From an uncultured Alphaproteobacteria bacterium (lineage in GTDB: Bacteria > Pseudomonadota > Alphaproteobacteria > RF32 > CAG-239), in assembly GCA_944391465.1 (NCBI GenBank), contig CALXTS010000010.1, forward strand, positions 1 through 52,906: a stretch of 52,906 nt of DNA, read 5' to 3'. Shown here in pieces: positions 16,967 to 25,490 of this stretch. Position 1 is the first letter of the stretch. Each line of letters opens with the position of its first letter. Made by a program: the position numbers and the translations under genes. Under the pieces are notes generated by a model. It had not been told where the DNA came from and ran no database searches. It saw only the letters and a list, made by a program, of their open reading frames with translations.

Positions 16967-18745
16967 ATGGTTAAACTTACCCGAGGGCAAGAGGCTCAAA
17001 AACTTGAATTTATAGAACATTATCGCATTATGTGGCCGTTTGTTAAACCCTATCTTTTTAGGGCAATTTTTGCGGTGGCTCTGTGTATTCCGATAGGGGC
17101 GTTAGACGCGGTAATTGCGCTGGCCCTAAAACCGTATATGGATATCGTTCTCGTAGATAAAAGCAGTAGCTCTCCGGTTTATATTCCGTTGCTTATTGTC
17201 GGTTTTACGATAGTACAAGGTATATTAAATTATTTAGCGACCTATATGAATTCATGGGTTGGTGCCAAAATTAATATGGATGTAAAAAGAGCGTTATTTA
17301 GAAAACTCTTGTTTTTATCACCGTCTTTTTATGATCAAAATGATTCCGGATACATAATTCAAAGATTCTCAAGCGATGCAGATGCTTCATGTGCCGGCTT
17401 GATAGAAAATGTCAGATTATTTACTTCAAGAGTTTTTTCGTCTCTGGCATTAATCGGTGTACTCATTTATAACTCTTGGCAGCTTTCAATAATCGCTATT
17501 ATTATTCTGGTTTGTGGTCTGATGCCTTTGGCGCAAGTCAGAAGAATGATAAAAGGGATTATTCAAAAAACGGTAGATGAAGCCTCAACAATTTTAACAA
17601 ACTATAATGAGACTTATGCCGGCAATAAAACCATAGCGTCATATAATCTCCAAGAGCATGCGTATGAAAAATACAGTACGACGATGCAAAAGTTATTTAA
17701 ACTCGGGATTAAAATGATCCAAAGAACCGCATGGATGACTCCGATGCTCCATGTTGTTGCCTCTGTCGGTGTCGGTGCCGTCATTGGTTATGGAAGCTAT
17801 TTAATTGTAAACGGCACCATAACCAGCGGTAATTTTGTTTCTTTTATTACGGCGTTGATTATGCTTTACAACCCGATAAAAAATATCGGAAAGAACTTTA
17901 GTGCGGTTCAGGTGTCTTTCTTAGCGATTGAAAGAATTGCCGAGATATTGGCGATTGAACCGGAAATTAAAGATAAAGAGAATGCTCAAGTTTTGACGAG
18001 TGTTAAGAAATCAATCCGCTTTAAGGATGTTGATTTTTCTTATAATGAACATGCTCAGATTCTCAAAAATATAAATTTTGAGGTAAAATCAGGAAAGACA
18101 ATAGCCATAGTCGGAAACTCCGGCGGTGGAAAATCAACAATGGTCAGTTTGATTCCACGGTTTTATGATGTTAGCAAAGGTTCCATAGAAATAGACGGCG
18201 TAGATATTCGCAACTATACTCTACGCTCTTTAAGGGATAATATTGCTGTTGTTTTCCAAGATAATTTTCTTTTTTCGGGAACAATTCGTGACAATATTCT
18301 TTTGGGTAAAGCAGATGCTACGGAAGAGGAAATTAATCGAGCTTTGGAAATGGCGTGCTTGTCAGATTTTGTAAAGGAGCAGGAGCAAGGTGTTGACACC
18401 TATATCGGTGAAAGAGGAGCTCTGCTTTCCGGCGGTCAACGCCAACGTTTGGCGATAGCAAGAGCTTTTGTAAAAAATGCTCCGGTTGTTATTTTAGATG
18501 AGGCAACGTCGGCTCTAGATAATAAATCAGAGGCGGTTGTTCAAAAGGCAATAGACAACCTGATGAAAGATCGTACGGTCTTTGTGATTGCGCATCGTTT
18601 GTCAACCATTCAAAATGCAGACGAAATCATTGTTGTTAATGATGGTGAAATAGTCGAGCGCGGCTCTCATGAAAAATTGTTGCAGATAGAAGATGGAGCG
18701 TATCGTTCACTCTATAACGCACAGTTTAAAAAGAAAGCTGCTTAG
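16967..18745 (+). CDS. MsbA-like ABC exporter (fused membrane and ATPase domains)
   Basis: A 592-residue half-transporter that works as a homodimer. The N-terminal part (about 20-320) holds six membrane helices; the C-terminal ATPase (about 345-590) has Walker A GNSGGGKST, Q-loop VVFQDNFLFSG, signature LLSGGQRQRLAIARA, Walker B VVILDEATSALD and switch His in VIAHRLSTI. The helix-domain pattern (FYDQNDSGYIIQRFSSDADA, YNETYAGNKTIASYN) is closest to lipid A / lipid exporters of the MsbA group, but substrate cannot be proven from sequence. No lpxK or kdsB beside it. Ends with a 20-base convergent overlap with the Smr gene. Confidence 0.9.
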   Translation: MVKLTRGQEAQKLEFIEHYRIMWPFVKPYLFRAIFAVALCIPIGALDAVIALALKPYMDIVLVDKSSSSPVYIPLLIVGFTIVQGILNYLATYMNSWVGAKINMDVKRALFRKLLFLSPSFYDQNDSGYIIQRFSSDADASCAGLIENVRLFTSRVFSSLALIGVLIYNSWQLSIIAIIILVCGLMPLAQVRRMIKGIIQKTVDEASTILTNYNETYAGNKTIASYNLQEHAYEKYSTTMQKLFKLGIKMIQRTAWMTPMLHVVASVGVGAVIGYGSYLIVNGTITSGNFVSFITALIMLYNPIKNIGKNFSAVQVSFLAIERIAEILAIEPEIKDKENAQVLTSVKKSIRFKDVDFSYNEHAQILKNINFEVKSGKTIAIVGNSGGGKSTMVSLIPRFYDVSKGSIEIDGVDIRNYTLRSLRDNIAVVFQDNFLFSGTIRDNILLGKADATEEEINRALEMACLSDFVKEQEQGVDTYIGERGALLSGGQRQRLAIARAFVKNAPVVILDEATSALDNKSEAVVQKAIDNLMKDRTVFVIAHRLSTIQNADEIIVVNDGEIVERGSHEKLLQIEDGAYRSLYNAQFKKKAA

Positions 18746-19289
18746 ATTTTGTCGGTTTCTTTCTGAGCAAAACATATAACGCGCCCTCTCCGCCATCTTT
18801 GGGGAGGGCGTAAGTTATAGCTAAAATTAAAGGTCTTAATTCCGGAGTGTTAAGCCATTGAGGAACTCTCTCCTTGAGGATACCTTTATTTTCAAAAATA
18901 TCATCAGTTTCGCGTCTAATACCTTTTCCTGTAATAATCAAAACGTTACGGCATCCGGCGATATAAGCATTTTTAATAAATGAAGAAACTTCTTCATAAG
19001 CGTCTTTTTCAATAAATCCATGCAAATCTAAACGGCGCTCAATTAACATTTCCCCACGTTTAAATTTATCGGCAGTCCGTCTGTCAATATTCGGAAATTC
19101 TCCGATTTTTAATAAAGGAAGAGCATTTCCGCAATAAGCGGAAGCATAATCAATATGAGGAGCAATCTCATCTATGATTAAGGGTGCTTGAGGTTTTACT
19201 TCCGGTTGAGGAAGTTTTTTTACATTTTTAATTTCCTCAAACCAAGTATCCGTATCATTCGGCTGAACATCATTTTTTATTTGTTTCAT
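18726..19289 (-). CDS. Smr-domain protein
   Basis: A 187-residue protein with a C-terminal Smr (small MutS-related) domain, about residues 85-180: RRLDLHGFIEKDAYEEVSSFI, VLIITGKG, GILKERVPQWLN and GGEGALYVLLRKK. Smr domains are nucleic-acid nucleases or binding modules. The N-terminal roughly 80 residues are a charged linker. The ATG at 19289 fits the family best; it overlaps the preceding gene's end by 20 bases, so translation is coupled. The open frame runs 20 codons further upstream to a TTG. The position after mltA and tim44-like genes is a common alphaproteobacterial arrangement. Confidence 0.88.
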   Translation of the reverse strand: MKQIKNDVQPNDTDTWFEEIKNVKKLPQPEVKPQAPLIIDEIAPHIDYASAYCGNALPLLKIGEFPNIDRRTADKFKRGEMLIERRLDLHGFIEKDAYEEVSSFIKNAYIAGCRNVLIITGKGIRRETDDIFENKGILKERVPQWLNTPELRPLILAITYALPKDGGEGALYVLLRKKPTKSKQLSF

Positions 19290-19803
19290 CAGAGGTATCT
19301 TTCTGAGAATCTGAAACGTTTTCCTGCGGTGATGATTTAGGTGTTTCAATCATCAAATCAGAAAAATTTGTAACGACAAATTCTTTCCAATCACCTTCGG
19401 GAGCTACACAGCCGAGCTTTTTGTTCTCAACATTAACTAAAACCAAACCGCCGAAATCCCATAAATCATAAAAATTTGAATAATCGGAAACAATAAAATC
19501 CTTGGTTCGAGAGATTAATTTTTGGTGCAAACGTTTTTTTACAACATTATCATAAATCAAAACCATTCCGATAATGAAGAGTAATCCGAATAAAACACCG
19601 GCAAAGACAATTAAAATCAAGCCTAACATAACCGGGATTAAAATGGGCAATAAACATTCCCACGGATTATAAACCGGAGAATTCGGACGATTAATTTTTC
19701 CGTAATCTAAGTAAATGCGCAATTTATCCAGCTCAATGGCTTTTTTCAAAGCATTATAAATTAATCTGTCAGCTTTATTAAGAGTATGTTGCTTATTTGC
19801 CAT
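19270..19803 (-). CDS. small membrane protein of unknown function
   Basis: A 177-residue protein with two adjacent membrane helices (about residues 52-83, ILIPVMLGLILIVFAGVLFGLLFIIGMVLI), a basic N-terminal cytoplasmic part and a C-terminal soluble part with SNFYDLWDFGGLVLVNVENKKLG. I do not recognise a family. It sits inside the mltA-Smr gene pair: its start overlaps the mltA end by 11 bases and its end overlaps the Smr start, so it is firmly in the operon. In most alphaproteobacteria mltA and smr are neighbours; this gene looks like an insertion in that order. Confidence 0.75.
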   Translation of the reverse strand: MANKQHTLNKADRLIYNALKKAIELDKLRIYLDYGKINRPNSPVYNPWECLLPILIPVMLGLILIVFAGVLFGLLFIIGMVLIYDNVVKKRLHQKLISRTKDFIVSDYSNFYDLWDFGGLVLVNVENKKLGCVAPEGDWKEFVVTNFSDLMIETPKSSPQENVSDSQKDTSDETNKK

Positions 19804-20971
19804 GGATACCTTCTTTCATTTTTAGTGGAAGCAAAATATAATACCTTCCGACGGAATTCATTTTACCGGCTTTTTCTAAAACAGTATCATCTCCACTCCC
19901 ATAAAAATAGTCTCCGCGAACAGCACCTTTAATAGCACCGCCGATATCTTGAGCTGCAACCATTTTCCTGATTTTCTCGTGTTGAGGTCCGGTTGTTTCA
20001 AGCCATAATAAGGAGCCGAGAGGAATATAATCTCGGTCAACGGCAAGACTTCGACCGGCAGTTAGCGGAACCCCAAGCGCTCCGATGGGACCTTCATTAT
20101 GATTGATACGATGAAAGACATATCGCTGATTTTTATTCATTTGTTCTGAAGCAATATCAGGATTTTCCTTAAGCCATTTTTTTATGCTACCCATAGAGGC
20201 TTGACCGGGTTTCAACAGTCCATTTTCCAGAAGAATAGAGCCGATACCCTTAAACGGTCGGCCGTTTGTATCAGCATAACCGATACGAACCTCTGAGCCA
20301 TCATCAAGTTTAGCTACGGCCGAGCCTTGGATTTGCATAATATACAAATCCACATAACTATCCGCCCATAAAATAACCGGAGCATGAAACGGAGCCGTTA
20401 CAATTTCTTCTCGAGTAAAGTAGGGGACAAGTTTTTGATTTTGAACTCTGCCGACAAAACGTTTAGAAGGCATGGATTCATCAAAATCACGAGGATTAAA
20501 TTCAATCAAATCATCGGGTTTTCCATAGACAGGAAAGCGATACTTGTCACTTTTTTGATACGATGCATGGAGCATGGATTCGTAATAAGCCGTAAATTTT
20601 CCCTCAGGGCTTTCTTTATACAAGACGGCATAAGGTATAAAATTCTCTTTAATAAAAGATTTAAAATCTTGCGGCTGCAAGAGCATCGCCTGTACACAAA
20701 GAGGTTTGTAAATTTTGGTAGGGATTTGAATTTTTCCTTTACCGATAAAGTCGCTTTGTGAAGTTAAAATACGGCTGCAACTCAACTGGAAGGCATGTAG
20801 AATATCTTTACTGTCATCTTGCTCAAACCCCTCTAATTGATTATATGAAACCTCTTTTAGAACAAAGTCTTCAGCCGTTTCAGGCTCAACGGAAGGTGTC
20901 TGCTCTGATTTACGTTCACAACCGACAAGGCAGATAAATAAAACGGCACTGATAAGTAACTTTTTAATCAT
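19793..20971 (-). CDS. mltA: membrane-bound lytic murein transglycosylase A
   Basis: A 392-residue lipoprotein that cleaves peptidoglycan glycan strands to 1,6-anhydro products. Lipobox LVGC puts the lipidated Cys at residue 18. The MltA barrel shows FTAYYESMLHASYQKSDKYRFPVYG and YIMQIQGSAVAKLDDG; the 3D domain at the end shows VPLTAGRSLAVDRDYIPLGSLLWLETT and MVAAQDIGGAIKGAVRGDYFYGSG, with the late catalytic Asp in AAQDIGG. It follows the Tim44-like gene with an 8-base overlap. Its product is the substrate type that AnmK-like enzymes (another gene in this window) normally recycle. Confidence 0.95.
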   Translation of the reverse strand: MIKKLLISAVLFICLVGCERKSEQTPSVEPETAEDFVLKEVSYNQLEGFEQDDSKDILHAFQLSCSRILTSQSDFIGKGKIQIPTKIYKPLCVQAMLLQPQDFKSFIKENFIPYAVLYKESPEGKFTAYYESMLHASYQKSDKYRFPVYGKPDDLIEFNPRDFDESMPSKRFVGRVQNQKLVPYFTREEIVTAPFHAPVILWADSYVDLYIMQIQGSAVAKLDDGSEVRIGYADTNGRPFKGIGSILLENGLLKPGQASMGSIKKWLKENPDIASEQMNKNQRYVFHRINHNEGPIGALGVPLTAGRSLAVDRDYIPLGSLLWLETTGPQHEKIRKMVAAQDIGGAIKGAVRGDYFYGSGDDTVLEKAGKMNSVGRYYILLPLKMKEGIHGK

Positions 20972-21644
20972 GAGTTTTTTTGGTCGAGATTAAAATCCAG
21001 TTAGGCGATGTTGAGTTAATAGCTCGTTCAAAAGTCCAGATATCCTCAATATTTTGGATATAATTTTCATCTCCTTCAATAACATTTCCATCAGCATTTC
21101 GAAGGACATTGACTTGCTCGGATACATATTTTACCGTGATTTTTGCAATTTTATCATCATTAATTTCAGCATTTAGAATATCAATACTGTCAAAGCAAAT
21201 AAAATCTGTCTCAGCGGAAATATTATCATTCCGTCTTTGCTCAATAACATCTTGAAATTTTTTGAAAATATTTTTATCAACCAACATTTCCAAAGTTTCG
21301 GTATCACCATTATTAAAGGCCTCAGTAATGATTTGAAAAGCATTTTGAGCAGCACTCAAAAACTGGCTTTTATTAAAGTTGGGAATTTCAGCCAAAACTT
21401 TATCAACTCCGCTCAATTCCTCATCAACGGGAGTAAGCTCTTCTGACTCGGTTTCTTTAAGGTTCTCTGCGTTTTGAGCTTTTTGAGTCTCTTTCATTAA
21501 AATATCATAAAGTTTTTCCGCACTCTCTTTGCTGAGTTTGACGCGGTGCTCCTGCTCCGGACGCGTTCCAAGTATAGATTTCAGGCGTTGAAAGATTACA
21601 ACAACCAATACCAATAAAAATATAATATCCAAATGTGTCATCAT
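20964..21644 (-). CDS. Tim44/TimA-like domain protein
   Basis: A 226-residue membrane-anchored protein. One N-terminal membrane helix (LDIIFLLVLVVVIFQRL) precedes a charged linker and a C-terminal Tim44-like domain (about 75-220) seen in FLSAAQNAFQIITEAFNNGDTETLEMLVDKNIF and ITVKYVSEQVNVLRNADGNVIEG, ending DIWTFERAINSTSPNWILIST. In alphaproteobacteria this relative of mitochondrial Tim44 is encoded next to secB, divergently, as here. A role in envelope protein transport or assembly is inferred from that relation. Two ATG codons are adjacent at the start; the first is used. Confidence 0.9.
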   Translation of the reverse strand: MMTHLDIIFLLVLVVVIFQRLKSILGTRPEQEHRVKLSKESAEKLYDILMKETQKAQNAENLKETESEELTPVDEELSGVDKVLAEIPNFNKSQFLSAAQNAFQIITEAFNNGDTETLEMLVDKNIFKKFQDVIEQRRNDNISAETDFICFDSIDILNAEINDDKIAKITVKYVSEQVNVLRNADGNVIEGDENYIQNIEDIWTFERAINSTSPNWILISTKKTHD

Positions 21645-21715
21645 TTACAATAAACCCCTCTTATAATGACGATAATATAACGTATTTATAACTATTATCA
21701 ACTGTTATTATCAAT

Positions 21716-21744
21716 TTGACCTTAACAAATTTAAAGTGTAAAAC
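21716..21744 (+). promoter_or_regulatory. possible secB promoter
   Basis: TTGACC (21716-21721), 17-bp spacer and TAAAAC (21739-21744) preceded by TG. The -10 is weak. Confidence 0.35.
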
Positions 21745-21782
21745 TTTTAATAAAGATAAGGATTTATTTAAGGAGAATAGTT

Positions 21783-22268
21783 ATGGCAGAAAAATCAAAA
21801 ACGGAAAATCAAAATAATCAAAATCCGCTTCCGCCGCTGATGATACATACACAATACATTAAGGATTTGTCGGTTGAAATACCGCACGCTCCGGAAATTT
21901 TTAAGGATATGAAACAGCAACCGAGTGTTAAAGTTGATGTTGATATTAATGCCCGCCACTTAGAAGAAAATGTTTTTGATGTGAGTTTAAATTTCCGTAT
22001 AGACGGGGATATTGAGCAACAGAAATTTTTTATAGTAGAAATGACATATGCAGGTGTTGTAAGCCTAAACGTACCGGAAGAACATCTGGAAGCCTTTTTG
22101 ATGATTGAGGCTCCGCATATGCTATTCCCTTATGCGCGGCAAGCAATCAGCAATGTTATGGGTAACGCGGGATTAAATCCGATAATGCTTAACCCGTTAG
22201 ATTTTGCAGCAATGTATAAAGCTCGTTTAGCAGCACGCCAACAACAAAAGCCGGCTAATGAGCAATAA
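21783..22268 (+). CDS. secB: SecB export chaperone
   Basis: A 161-residue homotetrameric chaperone that holds preproteins unfolded for SecA. The alphaproteobacterial SecB pattern is clear: PPLMIHTQYIKDLSVEIPHAPEIF at the N-terminus, VFDVSLNFRIDG, FIVEMTYAGVVSL, and MLFPYARQAISNVMGNAGLNPIMLNPLDF near the C-terminus. Good ribosome site (AAGGAGAATAG). Divergent from the Tim44-like gene, with a 138-bp shared promoter region. It converges with the dipeptidase gene 5 bases away. Confidence 0.97.
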   Translation: MAEKSKTENQNNQNPLPPLMIHTQYIKDLSVEIPHAPEIFKDMKQQPSVKVDVDINARHLEENVFDVSLNFRIDGDIEQQKFFIVEMTYAGVVSLNVPEEHLEAFLMIEAPHMLFPYARQAISNVMGNAGLNPIMLNPLDFAAMYKARLAARQQQKPANEQ

Positions 22269-22273
22269 GAAAA

Positions 22274-22891
22274 TTATTCGGGAATAAATTCTATTATCGG
22301 ATAAGTTTCACTTATACCGTTAGGCAAATCATAATGCCACCATTCATTTGAAATTGCCACCAGCCCGATACTTTCCATCAAATTTTTGAGTTCGCGGCGG
22401 TTGGCAATTTCTTTTGGTATGGAAGCGTCTTCGTAATCATGTCGGGCTTTTTTCAAATATTCAAAAAAGTCCTTAAAATTACCGCTTTGAACCTCTTTGG
22501 CAAAATCGGGGCGATAAGCATCAACTTTTGTCGGATAGCAAAGCTCATTTCCGTTTTCATCGGTTAAGATAACATCAACGGCCGTTCCGTGACAATGCTG
22601 CGAACGCTCGGGAGCAGATGCAAAAAAGCCCGGTTGCGGAATAATTTCTTTAAGTTTTTTGTGAGCCAAAGGCGGACGATAAGCATCGCAAATTTTCATT
22701 TTAAGTTTATGTTCTTTTAGCCAAGGGATTAGCTTTTGCAAGCAAGCCCACATGTCTTTATGGATGTAAGCCTTGTTTCCGAAACCGATTTGTTGGTAAA
22801 CATCTTGCCCGACCATATTTTCTTTACGAGCATACATCATTTCAATAATGAACGGGTCGCCGGAAATTTCTATCAAATTTTTATCTATCAT
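22274..22891 (-). CDS. D-alanyl-D-alanine dipeptidase (VanX/DdpX family)
   Basis: A 205-residue zinc peptidase of family M15D. Zinc ligands and catalytic residues are visible in SQHCHGTAVDV (the SxHxxGxAxD motif) and NEWWHYD (catalytic Glu and third zinc His); the substrate-binding CDAYRPPLAHKKL is also present. Such enzymes split D-Ala-D-Ala, either for peptidoglycan recycling or, beside vanHA, for vancomycin resistance. No van genes are here, so a recycling role is likelier. No signal peptide. Overlaps the upstream hydrolase gene by 11 bases and ends the six-gene minus-strand cluster. Confidence 0.9.
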   Translation of the reverse strand: MIDKNLIEISGDPFIIEMMYARKENMVGQDVYQQIGFGNKAYIHKDMWACLQKLIPWLKEHKLKMKICDAYRPPLAHKKLKEIIPQPGFFASAPERSQHCHGTAVDVILTDENGNELCYPTKVDAYRPDFAKEVQSGNFKDFFEYLKKARHDYEDASIPKEIANRRELKNLMESIGLVAISNEWWHYDLPNGISETYPIIEFIPE

Positions 22892-23765
22892 GCTTACACT
22901 CCTTAATCAGAGCCTTAAAAATATTTAAACTGTCAGCATCTCCGAGTTTAACCAACCGTTCGGGGTGCCACTGAACGCCTAACACAAAAGGATGCCAGGG
23001 ATGGTAAGGTTCAATTGCTTCTATAATACCATCATCGGCTGTTGCGACAATTTTAAAATCTCTCAGATTTTCACGGGTAACTTCTTCATTATGGGCAGTA
23101 TTAACGATTAGTTTTTCTTTATTAAGAATTTTGAAAAGAAGACTATCTCTGACAATATTAACGGAGTGCGCCAAAATATAACCGCCACGACGATGACTTT
23201 GCTCTTCTGTTAAACCATTATTGATACCGCAACGTAGTTTTCCGTTAAAAAATCCCGCTAAAATTTGGTGGCCCGCACAGATTCCCAAGGTTGGAAGATG
23301 ATGTTCTCGGGCATAAGTACAAATTTCTAAATATGCTTGAGCTCGTTTGCTTGTCTGATTAACCGGAGGGGCTTGATACCACTCGGGTGGAAACGCAAAA
23401 TCACCGCCAATAAGTAAGATTCCGTCCGGATTAAGATTCTCCAATTGTTCTTTTACTTTATCATAAGCAACAAAAACAGGATACCCGCCGGCTTTAAGAA
23501 CGGCATCAACATAATCCGGATGTATGGAATAATCGGACTCTTGACGTTCTGGGTGCTTTTCTAATGCTAAAATTAATGCAATTTTGGGAAGGGAAGGAGA
23601 AATTTCATCAATTAATATTTCAGGAATTTCTCCTTGCTTATAAACCTCGGCAACTTCATCAGCCGTCAAATACCAACTCTCAAAATTATCATTGGGATAG
23701 GTAATTTTATGTAAATAAATTTTTCTGAATTTATTTATAGAGTTTGGGCAGGATTTCGCCGTCAT
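22881..23765 (-). CDS. class I glutamine-amidotransferase-like hydrolase (peptidase C26, PuuD-like)
   Basis: A 294-residue gamma-glutamyl hydrolase relative. The catalytic Cys lies in LGICAGHQILAGFF, and the His-Glu pair in VLGVQWHPERL. The family hydrolyses gamma-glutamyl bonds such as gamma-glutamyl-GABA; the real substrate here is unknown. The position between BatD and a D-Ala-D-Ala dipeptidase suggests peptide or cell-wall recycling, as inference. The start at 23765 has a strong ribosome site (GAGGAGTAAAG), inside the end of the BatD gene (35-base overlap), so translation is coupled. The N-terminal roughly 30 residues before ITYPNDN are poorly conserved in appearance. Confidence 0.87.
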   Translation of the reverse strand: MTAKSCPNSINKFRKIYLHKITYPNDNFESWYLTADEVAEVYKQGEIPEILIDEISPSLPKIALILALEKHPERQESDYSIHPDYVDAVLKAGGYPVFVAYDKVKEQLENLNPDGILLIGGDFAFPPEWYQAPPVNQTSKRAQAYLEICTYAREHHLPTLGICAGHQILAGFFNGKLRCGINNGLTEEQSHRRGGYILAHSVNIVRDSLLFKILNKEKLIVNTAHNEEVTRENLRDFKIVATADDGIIEAIEPYHPWHPFVLGVQWHPERLVKLGDADSLNIFKALIKECKHDR

Positions 23766-25476
23766 CTTTACTCCTCGGCTTTTGAGCATAAATTTTTTCA
23801 AAGATTTTAATAAAACTCTTTTCATTCCAATCAATGCTACCTTTGGAGTATAAAGATTCGGTTAATTTCTCCAATTCACACTCAAATTTAGGGTTCTGAA
23901 CAGCATCTTCCACATCTTTAAGCGTAGAGATATTATCATTATGAAAATGCTTTTTAGCCCATTCAATAATCCCGTCTCTCAGAGCCCGCAGGTCTTTTTC
24001 CTGAGCTTTTGCAATGATATATTTTTTATAATTACGGATATGCTTTTCAGAATTTTTTGAAGAAAAGCCTCTCATCAAAAACCAACAAAAAGCGATTCCC
24101 AAAATAAAAGCAATCAGCAACAGGAGATAAATTTCTTTAGAGTTAAGTTGCTCTGTTGCACTGACATCTGTCTGTTCCTGAGGCGGAAAAACAGTGTGAG
24201 CGCCTCCGGTTTCAGAAATTTCCGTAACGGCAGCAGGCTGCGTCTCAGGAACAGAGGCGCCTTCCATGACGTTTAATGTAACCGGCGGAAGAGAGGCTGT
24301 CTCCATTTTTCCGGTATTAACATTAAACCAATTTACAGTGATTTCAGGTAAAGTTATTTTTCCGGATTTTAAGGGGATATAAACGTTAGATATTTTTTCA
24401 ACGGAAACCACTTGTCCTTTTTGAACTTTTGTGACGCTCTGAGGCTTTTCCGGATACTGTTTTACATTTTCGGCTTTTCCGAAATTAATTTCCGGTAATT
24501 GCGTATCAATAACGCCATTAGCGGTTAAATAAATGGTTCGGTTAATTGCTTCCCCTGTGCGATATTCCTGATTCGCCGGATTAAATTCTGCATATAATTT
24601 AACTTTAGAAGCCGGAAGCCACCAATTCCCGTTATTCTCGGGAGCGGCAGGTTTCACATTAACTTTTATTGCCTCGGTAGTCAAAACAACGGGATTTCTG
24701 GTGGCAAAAACATCAGCCATACCAAATCCGGCAATAAACATATCGTCATTAAACAATCTTCCGAAGGGATCGTTTCTTTTCTCTCGCGTTAAATAATAAC
24801 CGTTAAATCTGACGGCAGGGATTTCCAATAAACCGCTTTTTTGCGGAAAAAGAGCATATTTGAAAACAATTTCACGAATGTTTTTACCGTTGATAATTTG
24901 AGTAGAAATTTCAGGCGCTCCGAGATTTTTAATAATCCAGTCAGAACCGTTATCTCCGATAAACTGAGGTTCTTCGCCTTGTAATCCGCCGGTATCACGC
25001 AAAGTCAACGTGTAATTTATTTGTTGTTGAACATAAGGATTTTTGTTGTCAACAACGCCGCTAATTTTGAACCGCGGTTGATTTTGTTGAGCATCTTGCG
25101 GAGAAATATTTTCCCCGTTTTTTGCGACTTTTATGGTAAGAGGAGAACTGGTTAAATCATCTAAAGAAACGGCAGGAATAGTGAGATTACCTGACTTTTT
25201 AGGCATCATAACCAGATTCCATTGTTGAGACTTTTTAACATCACCGTTAATAATATTTGTCTGATAAGCATTTGAAATCGAATAAACAATAAAATCTTTA
25301 TCAAGAGCAGAAAAATCAGGATTTGATTTTGCATTTGCCCCTTCAAGCTCAAAAGTCAGCAAAAAAGTTTCACCTTCAGGTACAACATCTCGATTGACTT
25401 TTGCATTAAAGCTCTGAGCCTGAGCATTCAGACTAAATAGAAATGCCAAAACTAAACATAAGCAAAATTTTTTCAT
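23731..25476 (-). CDS. batD: BatD-family protein
   Basis: A 581-residue protein with a signal peptide (MKKFCLCLVLAFLFSLNAQA), a long beta-rich periplasmic region (about 22-440) typical of BatD, one membrane helix (about 449-468, IYLLLLIAFILGIAFCWFLM) and a cytoplasmic helical tail. Signature stretches are VPEGETFLLTFELEGANAKSNPDFSAL, YALFPQKSGLLEIPAV and ITLPEITVNWFNVNTG. BatD acts with BatA and BatB in a membrane complex linked to stress or aerotolerance; the molecular function is not settled. It follows the BatB-BatC fusion by 14 bases. Confidence 0.92.
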   Translation of the reverse strand: MKKFCLCLVLAFLFSLNAQAQSFNAKVNRDVVPEGETFLLTFELEGANAKSNPDFSALDKDFIVYSISNAYQTNIINGDVKKSQQWNLVMMPKKSGNLTIPAVSLDDLTSSPLTIKVAKNGENISPQDAQQNQPRFKISGVVDNKNPYVQQQINYTLTLRDTGGLQGEEPQFIGDNGSDWIIKNLGAPEISTQIINGKNIREIVFKYALFPQKSGLLEIPAVRFNGYYLTREKRNDPFGRLFNDDMFIAGFGMADVFATRNPVVLTTEAIKVNVKPAAPENNGNWWLPASKVKLYAEFNPANQEYRTGEAINRTIYLTANGVIDTQLPEINFGKAENVKQYPEKPQSVTKVQKGQVVSVEKISNVYIPLKSGKITLPEITVNWFNVNTGKMETASLPPVTLNVMEGASVPETQPAAVTEISETGGAHTVFPPQEQTDVSATEQLNSKEIYLLLLIAFILGIAFCWFLMRGFSSKNSEKHIRNYKKYIIAKAQEKDLRALRDGIIEWAKKHFHNDNISTLKDVEDAVQNPKFECELEKLTESLYSKGSIDWNEKSFIKIFEKIYAQKPRSKDDGEILPKLYK

Positions 25477-25490
25477 CTTAATTTTTCCTC

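Noticed and set aside
22274..22891. Vancomycin resistance from a VanX-like dipeptidase
   Set aside because: No vanH, vanA or vanRS genes; the context is envelope recycling, and Gram-negatives are already impermeable to vancomycin.
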